Positions 31,459-40,400 of a stretch of 49,102 bases of DNA are shown piece by piece. The stretch is from a virus. A program made the position numbers and the translations under genes. Every line of letters starts with the position of its first letter. The stretch's first letter is position 1. The notes beneath the pieces are model-generated. The model saw only the letters and a program-made list of their open reading frames with translations, had not been told where the DNA came from and did no database searches. Where the stretch lies: the IMG/VR virus record IMGVR_UViG_3300025769_000197, positions 1 through 49,102 of that record; one strand, written 5' to 3'.

Positions 31459-31644
31459 ATGAGAAAAATAAATCAAGAAGTTCTTAACAAAGTAGATAGT
31501 ATGTCTAATCAAGAAGTTGCTGATTACCTAGAAATGAAGAATCCAAAGAAAGTGTGTTGGGAACTTGCAAGAAAAAGAGTGGCAGAGCAACTACAAGATA
31601 ATGCAGATTTGAATAGTAACTTTATAAAGAATTTTAGATTTTAA
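31459..31644 (+). CDS. Small possible DNA-binding protein, 61 aa
   Basis: It follows CTGGAGGGCTAAT and its own consensus promoter. It has a helical pattern (NQEVLNKVDSMSNQEVADYL, then PKKVCWELARKRVAEQLQ) that could be a short helix-turn-helix, with 'SNQEVADYLEM' as the turn region. Having a dedicated promoter makes it a candidate regulator, perhaps of the TGTA operator array; this is inference. Confidence 0.6.
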   Translation: MRKINQEVLNKVDSMSNQEVADYLEMKNPKKVCWELARKRVAEQLQDNADLNSNFIKNFRF

Positions 31645-31658
31645 AGGAGTTAAATAAC

Positions 31659-31904
31659 ATGCATTATGAATTTTACATTTACACAAAAGATGGTGAAGAC
31701 TCTTGGCATTGGAAATTAGAAGATTATAAAAAAGTAATTCAAGATATTGAAGAAAACAAAGATGATAAATCTTCTAGAGTTGAAATACAAAGATGGTATG
31801 GCGATAGTGATTTTGATTATGTTGAAGTTTATCCAAACGATGAGACTTCAGAGTTACCTAAATATGTCCTCAAATATACCGATAAAGTTTTAATTAATTT
31901 ATAG
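31659..31904 (+). CDS. Small acidic protein at the convergence point, 81 aa
   Basis: It begins after TTTTAAAGGAGTTAAATAAC, a leader like those of the early genes at 15284 and 15806. It is acidic, Trp/Tyr-rich (GEDSWHWKLEDYKKVIQDIE, RWYGDSDFDYVEV), and ends 11 bases inside the opposing cyclase gene. Not recognised. Confidence 0.6.
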   Translation: MHYEFYIYTKDGEDSWHWKLEDYKKVIQDIEENKDDKSSRVEIQRWYGDSDFDYVEVYPNDETSELPKYVLKYTDKVLINL

Positions 31905-31925
31905 TATAAATCTTTATAGGTTTTT
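31882..31925 (+). terminator. Weak hairpin at the convergent gene ends
   Basis: An AT-only nested hairpin (ATAAAG 31882-31887 with CTTTAT 31912-31917; ATTTAT 31897-31902 with ATAAAT 31906-31911) is followed by five Ts (31921-31925). It could end rightward transcripts; the minus-strand side has no T tract. Confidence 0.35.
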
Positions 31926-33627
31926 CTTTACCCTTTACATAAATTGGCTTAAGAGTTGCATACTTACCTGTGTAACTCTTAATTGTTTCGTGACCTATGA
32001 CTATATCTTCACCTACTTCTTTAGTAGAACTTTCTAACCTTGCAGCTAAGTTGACTGCATCACCTATTGCCGAGTAATCAAATCGTGAATCGCTTCCCAT
32101 ATTACCTACAACTGCCTCTCCTGTATTTATCCCTATACCTATCTCTATCCCTAAGTCGGCTTCAACCATACGTTGGTGTATTTTCACAGATGCTTCAACA
32201 GCTCTTTGCTCATGGTCATCTAGGTCTATAGGTGCATTAAAGATAGCCATCATCGCATCACCAATATATTTATCTACCATCCCTCCACATTCTTTAACTG
32301 CATCAGCTTGAATAGTTAGTGCCTTATTCATAATCTCTGTTACTTGTTCAGGCTCTAGTTTTTCTGACAAGCTTGTGAAGCCACGAACATCTGTAAATAA
32401 AAACGTACATCTTCGTCTATCTCCGCCTAACTTCAGAAGCTCCGGATTATCTTGAAGTTGTTTGACTTGTCTTGGGTCAAGATAATGTTCAAATTGTTTC
32501 TTGATTTGTTGTCTAAGCTTGTATTGCTTTCTAAAATTTAAATAGAATTGTAACGTAGCAATAAGTGTCATACTTGTCATACTCCAAGTCACATCTATGA
32601 GTATGTTATTTTGTATGACACTATATCCAAAGTAGCCTACTCCTGACATCAAACCACCAACTGATACAATACCCCATGTGATACCTAATCGTGCTATTAG
32701 AAAGGCTGTCAGTAAACCAGAGACACATAATAATAATAGTTCTACAAACAATCTATAGTCAGGTATTTGTGGCGTATCCATTAACATGCTCTCAGATAAC
32801 GCAGCTTGAATTTTGTGAGGCTCTAATAAACCTACCGGAGTTGCTACTTGATTAGTAATACCTTTAGCTGTAAAGCCTACGAATACAAACTTATCTTTTA
32901 CATTCATCTCAGCTAGTGTAGTTTGTGGAGTATCTACCCAACTAATCCATTTACGTCCTAGACTATCTGTTGAAACGGGTGGAATGCCTCTAACTCTAAC
33001 CTGTTCTATTCCATTCAGATTTGTGACAATCTGATAAGTACGACCACCTCCTAGTATTTTTAAAACTTCTGTTCCAAACGAAGCAACCCACCCATTATCT
33101 GTTTGTTGTAGTAAAGGTATACGCCTTACTAAATTATCTACATCAACTGGTGCAGATATAGCACCTTGACTAGCTGATTGTTTTAATACATTTATGTTCT
33201 CTAAAAATCCTTGAGCCTTTGGTAAAGATACTATTGGTCCTTTGATAACTGTACCATGTGTTGCCGGGAAGTTATTATTGTTTACTTCTGGCATAGCTAT
33301 AACACTTGCAGACTTTGAAAGCTCTAAAGCAAACTCATCATCACCACCTAGTCTATCTACATGTGGAAATAACATAACCCAACCAACACCTAACGCACCA
33401 GCATCCATAATCTTTTTATGAATACTTGCTAAGTCTTGACGAGGTAAGGGATATCCTCCCATATTATCTAGGTCTTGTTCAGTAATGTTAAGGATTTTAA
33501 AATGTCCGGTTGGTTGCTGTTCAGGTACTAGAGCATCAAAAGTCTTTAGTCTCAAGACTTCTAATGGGACAACGTTAAAAAGCAAAGGTAAAGTTAATAG
33601 CCCTAAAAGAATTGTAGACCACTTCAT
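31894..33627 (-). CDS. CHASE2-domain class III adenylate cyclase, 577 aa
   Basis: An N-terminal membrane anchor (residues about 1-25) leads to an extracytoplasmic CHASE2-like sensor (KTFDALVPEQQPTGHFKIL ... YPLPRQDL ... VGWVMLFPHVDRLGGD), then about three membrane spans (near 292-360) and a complete catalytic domain (about 385-577). Catalytic residues are present: metal Asp in FTDVRGFT, the loop DKYIGDAMMAIF, adenine-selecting Lys and Asp (VDKYIGD, AIGDAVNLAARLE), and the transition-state Asn and Arg. It should make cAMP in the host in response to a periplasmic signal. A strong AGGAGATTAAC site lies in the FecR gene end. Membrane cyclases are very unusual in phages. Confidence 0.88.
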   Translation of the reverse strand: MKWSTILLGLLTLPLLFNVVPLEVLRLKTFDALVPEQQPTGHFKILNITEQDLDNMGGYPLPRQDLASIHKKIMDAGALGVGWVMLFPHVDRLGGDDEFALELSKSASVIAMPEVNNNNFPATHGTVIKGPIVSLPKAQGFLENINVLKQSASQGAISAPVDVDNLVRRIPLLQQTDNGWVASFGTEVLKILGGGRTYQIVTNLNGIEQVRVRGIPPVSTDSLGRKWISWVDTPQTTLAEMNVKDKFVFVGFTAKGITNQVATPVGLLEPHKIQAALSESMLMDTPQIPDYRLFVELLLLCVSGLLTAFLIARLGITWGIVSVGGLMSGVGYFGYSVIQNNILIDVTWSMTSMTLIATLQFYLNFRKQYKLRQQIKKQFEHYLDPRQVKQLQDNPELLKLGGDRRRCTFLFTDVRGFTSLSEKLEPEQVTEIMNKALTIQADAVKECGGMVDKYIGDAMMAIFNAPIDLDDHEQRAVEASVKIHQRMVEADLGIEIGIGINTGEAVVGNMGSDSRFDYSAIGDAVNLAARLESSTKEVGEDIVIGHETIKSYTGKYATLKPIYVKGKEKPIKIYTIN

Positions 33628-33628
33628 G

Positions 33629-34756
33629 TTAATCTCCTTGCGTTATTTTTATAGTAGAGTCTCCTCCACCATTGACAATGACCTGTGTACTCTTACCATT
33701 TTGAATCATGATAACTGTGTAAGCATTAGACCTATCTAAGTCTAACCTTACAGTATCTTCTAGAGACTTGTAAAAAGTTATAAGATTGTCAGTTAAAAAT
33801 GTGTTGATTTGGGTATCAGAGTCAAAGCCAACTTGAGTTCCTTTTAAATCTATGTCAGTCCTTAAAAGTGATTCAGTATTGTCTAACTCATTTACTTCTT
33901 CTATAATGTTTAGTAAATCTTCTAGAAAGTTTACATCAAGATAATTTATATCTAACTCTGTAAACTCTAACTCATCTTCTGCAAGATAGTCTACTTCTAA
34001 ATCATCGAACTCAAGGAAGTCAACATCAAGAATATTAGAAACGCCATTTCCATCTTGTCCCTCATCTTCTTGTTCTACTTCCTGTGGTTGATTTACTATT
34101 AACATGTTATCAATTAACTCTAGGGTCAAGTCAAGGATAACGGGTTTGGTTGGTGCAGTCTCGTACATTGAAACTGTAGTAGCTTGGTAAGGCTTGTTAA
34201 GTGTTACCTGTCCCATAGCTGTTGCGACAACAATCTCTCCACTTGGAAGACCATCGTTGTCCGGTAATAATATAACTAAACTTCTCCCTAACTCATCTAC
34301 AGTAACTGTAAAATCTGTACCACGAATAGCTATCGTAGCACTAGGAGTTTGTATTAGTATATTTTCTTTATCTATTGTAGCTAACTTACCAGTGATAAAC
34401 CTTGCAGTACCACTAGCAAATTGTAAAGCCATCTTAGATTTAGATGGGTCGGGGTCGTATATAAACTCATCTATTATTAATTCAGAATGTTCAGTAAGTC
34501 TAACTTGACTGTCATCTAAAAAAGTAATGCCCAATCTTCCGTTAGAAGTTTGAACATTATCAAAACTATTTATGTCAAAATTTAATGAAGCTTGGTAAGT
34601 GTCTTCTAAGTCCTTTTGGACTTCTCTAACTACTCTACCAGCTCCATTAAGTTCTGTTATGTTTCCAATATTAGCAGCTTGTGCCTGTACCTTGGTCATT
34701 TTGAATGACACAAACAGTACCATTATTACCGTTAGATATAATTTTAAGCCAGTCAT
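33629..34756 (-). CDS. FecR-domain protein, secreted or periplasmic, 375 aa
   Basis: A signal peptide (LYLTVIMVLFVSF, cut after VQAQA) leads to a FecR domain (about residues 55-170): LTEHSELIIDEFIYD, MALQFASGTARFITGK, then TPSATIAIRGTDFTV. Past it is a highly acidic stretch of LD-x-D/N-FLE-type repeats (about 235-300). In bacteria, FecR proteins often sit directly beside CHASE2 cyclases and are thought to act with them in envelope sensing. Here the gene ends one base before the cyclase start and its first 86 bases overlap the curlin-like gene. Confidence 0.8.
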   Translation of the reverse strand: MTGLKLYLTVIMVLFVSFKMTKVQAQAANIGNITELNGAGRVVREVQKDLEDTYQASLNFDINSFDNVQTSNGRLGITFLDDSQVRLTEHSELIIDEFIYDPDPSKSKMALQFASGTARFITGKLATIDKENILIQTPSATIAIRGTDFTVTVDELGRSLVILLPDNDGLPSGEIVVATAMGQVTLNKPYQATTVSMYETAPTKPVILDLTLELIDNMLIVNQPQEVEQEDEGQDGNGVSNILDVDFLEFDDLEVDYLAEDELEFTELDINYLDVNFLEDLLNIIEEVNELDNTESLLRTDIDLKGTQVGFDSDTQINTFLTDNLITFYKSLEDTVRLDLDRSNAYTVIMIQNGKSTQVIVNGGGDSTIKITQGD

Positions 34757-35387
34757 TGTCTTGAGTACTCAGTTGTTGTATGTTGAATGTTCTACTGTTC
34801 CCTGTTTGGTCAAGATAAAAATACCCTCCGGCATATCCTGAACCTGTAAAGGTTACAGTGTTATCATCTCCATCAACATCTACATAGTTAGTAGCACCAT
34901 CATAATTTATATCGAAATCAAAAGTGTTATCATCACCTTGAATAATCCAATCTAAATCTAGTGTTGCAGCTAGTGCAGTTGTACCATGGTCTAAGGTAAA
35001 TGTGTTAGAGCTTCCAGTAACATCAACATTATAATTAGAGTTATCAATACCAAAAGTATTTGTTGGGTCTCCTTGTATAGTAAATGTATTACTATCACCA
35101 TCAAACTCAAAAAATCCTGTTATAGAATCACCATAAATATCACCTAAGAATTTATTAGCATCTCCTATTTGATTTATATCTAAAGTCATAGTAAGACCGT
35201 CTAAATCTAATGGAGTCACACTTCCTGCAGAAGATTGTAATCCACCTATAATATTGCCTGAACCTAACTGCTCTAAATCTATGTTAGCTGTAGCACCTGA
35301 TTGGTCAACATATATTTCGTTATCAGCCCCGTATGTCGGCAATGCACTCAGCATCACAAACAGGCTCATTAATTTTAATATTTTCAT
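34671..35387 (-). CDS. Curlin-repeat (amyloid-like) secreted protein, 238 aa
   Basis: A signal peptide (MKILKLMSLFVMLS..., cut near YGA) precedes about eight imperfect repeats of the curlin type, with G-x-x-N at the turn and Q/D two residues before the G: DLEQLGSGNI, DINQIGDANK, DVTGSSNTFTLD, IIQGDDNTFDFD, YLDQTGNSRTFN. Curlin repeats form amyloid fibres secreted by CsgG. The C-terminus ends in a Cys-containing tail (VCVIQND...TSC). The next gene upstream is CsgG and overlaps it by 65 bases, which supports a substrate role. Amyloid formation is inferred, not shown. Confidence 0.75.
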   Translation of the reverse strand: MKILKLMSLFVMLSALPTYGADNEIYVDQSGATANIDLEQLGSGNIIGGLQSSAGSVTPLDLDGLTMTLDINQIGDANKFLGDIYGDSITGFFEFDGDSNTFTIQGDPTNTFGIDNSNYNVDVTGSSNTFTLDHGTTALAATLDLDWIIQGDDNTFDFDINYDGATNYVDVDGDDNTVTFTGSGYAGGYFYLDQTGNSRTFNIQQLSTQDNDWLKIISNGNNGTVCVIQNDQGTGTSC

Positions 35388-36180
35388 ATTTCCAATAGCC
35401 TCTCTCTATTCCTATATTTATAATATTTAATACACCTGTCTCTATTGCCTTTTGCAAAGCTATAGAAACAGATTCGTTCTCAGCTACACCACCTTCTATT
35501 TCTACTAGCTCTGTGCCAGTTTCAATAAAACGAAATATATCCTGAGAAACACTTGTGGATATAATACTTTTAGAAACTAAAGTTTCCATCAGTACTTCTC
35601 CTGTTGACACAGATACTAATCGTAATGATATAGTAACCGTATCTTCTCTGTACTGCTTACTGTTACCTATCCCTAGGTATCTAGCACCAGCACCTCCAGA
35701 CCTGAGATTAGCTTCATAACTAATTACTCCTCCCTGAACTAGTAACCCTGCAAATAGCAGAGGTTTCATTTTGTTATCTTCCTTAAACTCTTTACGAGTA
35801 CTTCTAATAAGTTGTCTTTCTTTTGTTAGGTCATCCAAGCCTACTCTTTCTACAACTCTAAAAAACTTTCCATTTGCTGTATGCTTAAAAGCTCTTATAA
35901 GAAAAGCTTCAGGAGCTTGTGTAATAGCTGTGCTAAACAAAGCAAATGAACTATTACTTCTTCTCTGTCCTGTTAAGTCTTTAAAACTATTAGGGTATAT
36001 AGCTATAGTCGGCATCATTGTAGCCGGTGGTAAATTTTTTAATTCTTCTGATTGTAAATCTAATACTGAACTAGGCTTTATATCTTGAGTTAATGCTAAG
36101 TCCTCATTGTGATTTAGTACTGCACAGCTAGAAATAAAAATCGCCAACAGGCAAAGATATAGTCGTTGTATTACCATCAC
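35323..36180 (-). CDS. csgG: CsgG-like curli secretion pore lipoprotein, 285 aa
   Basis: A lipoprotein signal (LCLLAIFISSC, lipobox about residues 16-19) is followed by the CsgG core: TIAIYPNSFKDLTGQ, APEAFLIRAFKHTANGKFF, VVERVGLDDLTKERQLIRSTR, and GGVISYEANLRSGGAGARYLG, then TVTISLRLVSVSTGEVL. CsgG forms the nonameric outer-membrane channel for curlin. Length is close to E. coli CsgG (277 aa). Gene order CsgF, CsgG, curlin-like on one transcript mirrors curli systems. CsgE and CsgD were not found. Confidence 0.88.
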   Translation of the reverse strand: MMVIQRLYLCLLAIFISSCAVLNHNEDLALTQDIKPSSVLDLQSEELKNLPPATMMPTIAIYPNSFKDLTGQRRSNSSFALFSTAITQAPEAFLIRAFKHTANGKFFRVVERVGLDDLTKERQLIRSTRKEFKEDNKMKPLLFAGLLVQGGVISYEANLRSGGAGARYLGIGNSKQYREDTVTISLRLVSVSTGEVLMETLVSKSIISTSVSQDIFRFIETGTELVEIEGGVAENESVSIALQKAIETGVLNIINIGIERGYWKYENIKINEPVCDAECIADIRG

Positions 36181-36607
36181 TATCCGTTATGTTTAAAGTT
36201 ATTATTCCATCGACAACACTGTATTCTATTCTGTTGCCCTCTAATTCTAGTACACCACTATCGCTAGGAGTCTCACCAAACAAATTGTCTACAAGCTGTC
36301 TAGATAACTGTGCATATATTCTAGACTCTAGGTTCCTTATAAACCTTGCAAGTGTTGTGTTTTCTTTATCTCTTTCTATCTCATCTTGAAGTGCTTTTAT
36401 CTCTGCTTTCAAAGCTTCTTTACGATTGAACTCTTGGTTCTGTATGGTAAGGTAATGTGAAGATGAATTAATACCACTAAAGCTAGGACTTTTAAACTTA
36501 AATACTATCTCGTCTGCTTGTAATACACTTATTAAAAACAATAGTATAAAAATACCTATTGATGCTAATTCAAATTTATTAATCTTTTCTTTGGTCTTTT
36601 TTCCCAT
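36128..36607 (-). CDS. csgF: CsgF-like curli assembly protein, 159 aa
   Basis: An N-terminal signal/anchor (FELASIGIFILLFLISVLQA) leads to the mature start IVFKFKSPSFSG, matching the CsgF pattern F-x-F-x-x-P-x-F-G/S-G that inserts in the CsgG pore. Farther along are the helix ARFIRNLESRIYAQLSRQLV and a beta end, EYSVVDGIITLNITD and TTTISLPVG, as in CsgF. E. coli CsgF is 138 aa. It directly precedes and overlaps csgG by 53 bases, strongly supporting the pair. Confidence 0.85.
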   Translation of the reverse strand: MGKKTKEKINKFELASIGIFILLFLISVLQADEIVFKFKSPSFSGINSSSHYLTIQNQEFNRKEALKAEIKALQDEIERDKENTTLARFIRNLESRIYAQLSRQLVDNLFGETPSDSGVLELEGNRIEYSVVDGIITLNITDSDGNTTTISLPVGDFYF

Positions 36608-36866
36608 CTGCTCTCGCTATCCTATCTACATCTACTTGTATACCCATGGCTGTTCTAACCATTGAGTCTATTCGTATCATGTCGTTATCCATTTGTCTTA
36701 CTCTATCTATTAATGCAACTATCATGCCTTGCTGAGTATCTAACTTTTTATGTACATCAGCTATCAAAGCATTAAATAATTTATATACCATCCAACCAGC
36801 AGCAACTGCAAAAGCTGCAGGAATACCTACAGTTTCTAAGACGGTCATGAAATCTCTAGTATCCAT
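36579..36866 (-). CDS. Small membrane protein with coiled coil, 95 aa (holin-like candidate)
   Basis: A membrane segment (GIPAAFAVAAGWMVYKLF, residues about 14-31) is followed by a coiled-coil region (IADVHKKLDTQQGMIVALID ... RQMDNDMIRIDSM) and a basic tail. The gene lies between a 3-TM protein and CsgF, and overlaps CsgF by 29 bases. A holin or lysis-timing accessory is possible; it could also serve the secretion module. Confidence 0.55.
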   Translation of the reverse strand: MDTRDFMTVLETVGIPAAFAVAAGWMVYKLFNALIADVHKKLDTQQGMIVALIDRVRQMDNDMIRIDSMVRTAMGIQVDVDRIARADGKKDQRKD

Positions 36867-37309
36867 TATCTTCCTTTAGCTAAACTACCACCAAAGTACA
36901 TGCCTATAATTGCTGATACTAAGTTTGTATCTAATTGTGTTATTACCAAGCCTTGAAAAGTTATCCATTCAAATACTTCTCTACCGGGTTTTAAAAACCA
37001 AAAGCCGGGATTCCAGTTAGTATATCCTACTGTAACATCTACATCAGGATAATAAACAGCTACAAGTTTAGGCAACAACACAATAGCAAAGACTGATGTT
37101 AGTGCTATAATCCTTCTTGTCCATGCAAAACCTTTGTCAGCTTGTCCTGCTTGTATAGATTGTTCTCTAGCCTTCATCTCAAACTCGCCACGAGTTATAA
37201 GAAGTTTCTGAGCCTCTGCTTTAGCCTTACGACTTTCAGACCATATACTCATAACTCCACCTAACACAGTAGAAGCTAACATAGTTATTATCTCAAACGG
37301 AAATCCCAT
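36866..37309 (-). CDS. Three-TM holin-like protein, 147 aa
   Basis: Hydrophobic segments lie near residues 5-22, 65-85 and 118-142, with a charged helical loop after the first (SESRKAKAEAQKLLITRGEFEM). The layout resembles 3-TM holins of the gene-transfer-agent type. It follows the 1,224-aa lysozyme-bearing protein gene and starts in a TAATG overlap with the tiny preceding gene. Structural membrane protein is the alternative. Confidence 0.55.
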   Translation of the reverse strand: MGFPFEIITMLASTVLGGVMSIWSESRKAKAEAQKLLITRGEFEMKAREQSIQAGQADKGFAWTRRIIALTSVFAIVLLPKLVAVYYPDVDVTVGYTNWNPGFWFLKPGREVFEWITFQGLVITQLDTNLVSAIIGMYFGGSLAKGR

Positions 37310-37446
37310 TACATCATCCCTGCCATTAAGTCTTCGTATAGTATTCTAAATTCTTCTAACTGCATAAAGCCTAAGTCCTTTTCTATCTGGTGTATCCTGT
37401 AGACTTTATAAGCCTTTTCAAGTTGTTCCTCGGTGTAAAGTATCAT
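37309..37446 (-). CDS. Small helical protein, 45 aa
   Basis: The ATG at 37446 overlaps the preceding stop and the TAA overlaps the next start, so it is tightly coupled on both sides. The peptide (MILYTEEQLEKAYKVYRIHQ...) is helical, with a Met-rich end (EDLMAGMM). The coupling suggests a real gene; function unknown. Confidence 0.6.
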   Translation of the reverse strand: MILYTEEQLEKAYKVYRIHQIEKDLGFMQLEEFRILYEDLMAGMM

Positions 37447-40400
37447 TAGTCTTTAAATAAATTTAATTCTTTAATTATTCTATTAGCTCTAAAGTTTCTA
37501 TCTTTTAAGTTTTTCAAATGAGCCTCTGGGTTTGTTTCTCTTTCACCATAAGTCTTGGGCTTTAACCATTTATTATTTATAGACTCAGTAATTTGTTGAA
37601 TATTTCCTGTTTCAAAAGAATCTCTCAAATCATCTAAATTACCGCCACCTATCTGTTTCCTCATTTTACTTTGAGGATTCATTACAGTATCTAAAAAGTA
37701 TTCTAAATTAGCTTCGTTAGAATCATCTAACTTGTTATCTTTTAAAAAGTTTTCGTATCCTTCTTTATGTAATTTAGTAGTAAATTGAAATAACCCTTGA
37801 CCTAACTTACTATTACCAACTTCTTTTTGTTTATAACTGTAAGAACCTCTCCAGTCATCACTTTCAACTCCGGTTTCTTTATCTATATTAGCCATAATTC
37901 CAACTATAGCCTCTGGTCTTAATTGTTTATTTTTTAGATAACTGTAAATACTCAATCTATTTTCTTCAGGAGTTACAACTCCACCTTCGTTAAAACCTAA
38001 CCTATTCATTTGGTCTTGAGTATCTTCTCTAACCAAAGAATCTTGTAAAGATTGAGACTGAACAGCATAAGGTTGTCCGGTAAAAGGGTCTACTCTATTT
38101 TCAGGTTCGTTCTTTACATCACTAACATCTTTAGAAACACCTAAACCTTGAGCATAACCTACTCTACCGCCTTCATTAAATCCACTTCTAAAACCTTCTA
38201 ACTTTTCAAACCTATCACTAAATCCCTCTACTACTTCTTCAGTTCCTGTAGCAATTTCAGCATATCTTTCAAAAGCTTTTCTATTTTTTTTATCTTGTTC
38301 TTTTGCTTTTTCTTGTATAGGAGTATAAGGTTCAAACCCCGTATACTTTTCCATTAAGTTTTTAGTTCCTATTAAAGGTAACTTTCTAGCACCTGTTTCA
38401 AGTAATCCTCTATTATATAAAGTCATGCCAACAATATCGTTAAGCACTGGTCCACCTAAATTAGCGGTAGCTATTGCAGGGTTTTGCCCATATGCCAAAG
38501 CTTCTGTAAACCTAACTCCATATTCTATAGGTCCTAATAAACCAACACGTTGATAAGCTTTTAAAGTATCTTTCCAAGAATCTTCTCCCCTATCCATACG
38601 TTCTCTATTTTCTTCTGAAGTTCTCCAATAGTTAGTAGCTTTAGCAACATTAGTAGACATTGCAACAAAAGCAGCTACTTTAGGTGCGTTAGTTGCTGGG
38701 TTATTAATTGTATCTCTTGCAAAGTTTTTTAAGATTGTATTACCAAACACTGTAGGATACCTTAAAAACTGTGTAAAGATATCTATCTTAGGATTAGTCA
38801 TATAAGTAGGTACTCTTGCAGACTCTCTAGCTGTTGGTAATATAATAGAGTTAGTAAATCTACCAGCACCTCTAACTAACTGCTCATTATAAAAAGCATC
38901 GCTTTGTTTAGCTCCTGCATTTAACCATCTAATACCATCTTCTACATCTATTCCTAAATCAAATAACTCACTTCTTAACTTTTGAATTTTCATAGGAGCT
39001 ATTTCACTTAGTATATCTTCTCCATCAGCTTTAAACTTGTTAAGCTTTGTTAAGTTATCTCTTATTAAATCTTTACCTGTAGAAAATGATGCAAGTTGTA
39101 CAGTTTTTGTCCAAGGTATAAGTAGATTAAATCTATAAAATCTTCTAGCTTGAGCTTTTAAAAATTCATTTTGTAAACCTTCACCAGATATCCTGTTAGT
39201 AACATCTCCCATAGCTTCATCTACAGCTATAAATACTCTATTCATTTCCTGAACTATTTCATCAGGTTTCATATTATGTTTTTCTTTTAATATGCTAGAG
39301 ATTTCTGTAGTAAATATTTTATGACCTTTAGTTATTGCAGTTTGCATACCTTTAACATTTGCATTTATAGGAGCTTTAGCTAAAGGTATCATAGCCTCTG
39401 TAACAGAAGACAAAGTTGCAAGTGGTAGATAAGCCATAGCATTTGCAAGTTTTGTAGTATCGTAAATACCTTGTATTAAACCACTATCAAAATAATCTAC
39501 TTGTCCTGTTACAGATTTATAAAGGTCAATTATTCTTTTCTTATCTTTTCTGGTAAGTCCTTTACCTCTTACTTTTCTTAATTCTTGATTTATAGGAGTA
39601 ATATATCTCTCTATAAATTGATTCTCATTAGACTTATTAGTCTTACCCGGAAGTAAAAAAGATTTTTTATGCTCTATAGTTTTAGCAGCATTCATATAGT
39701 AATTAGTAGTTACTGGAACTAAGTCATTAGTTAAATACTTTTCAAAGTTATTATCTTTTAAATTTCTAAATGTTCTAGCTTGAGTAAGTAATATAGAATG
39801 AGAAGAATATAATTCATTTTGTTTATCCAACATTTGTTCTATAACATCGTCTACATTTTTAGCAGTAATCCCTTCTACTTTTTCTGATAATAATAACTTT
39901 TTAAATCCGGGTATATCTTCTTCTATAGCTTGTCTATTCCAAGAACGAGGAAAATAATCTTCAATTCTAGGTGCTTCTAATCCAGCATCTTCAGCTTCTT
40001 TTAAAATGTTATCATAAAAATTTCTTAAATTTAAAACTGTTGTTTTTACTTCATCACTGGCTCCTTCGTCAGAAGCTCCTCTAAGTATTCTAATAACAGC
40101 TAACTCATTATCTTTAGTAATATGCCCTGTTTTTCTTATAGGTTTAACAGCAGCATCAAACTCAAGTAAAAAGTTTCCTCTTGTATTATTAAGGTCTTCA
40201 GAAAAACTAAATCCTAATCTTCTAGTAGTTCTCGTACCTATTTGTTTAGAAAACTCTTCACTAAATTTTTCACCTAGTTCTTTTGCTTTAGGAGAAAACT
40301 CTGAAGTTGTTCTAAGTATTCTAGTTGGATTACCTACTGTATTAGCTAATAAAGTATCTTTAGCTTTTCTAGCTTTAAATAATAATTCACTACCTGCATC

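Noticed and set aside
31894-36607. Host contamination or assembly chimera explaining the curli/cyclase genes
   Set aside because: Genes overlap each other and join the holin-like genes by overlaps on the same strand, base composition looks like the rest, and no transposon or att-like boundary was seen. Read mapping would still be needed to exclude it fully.
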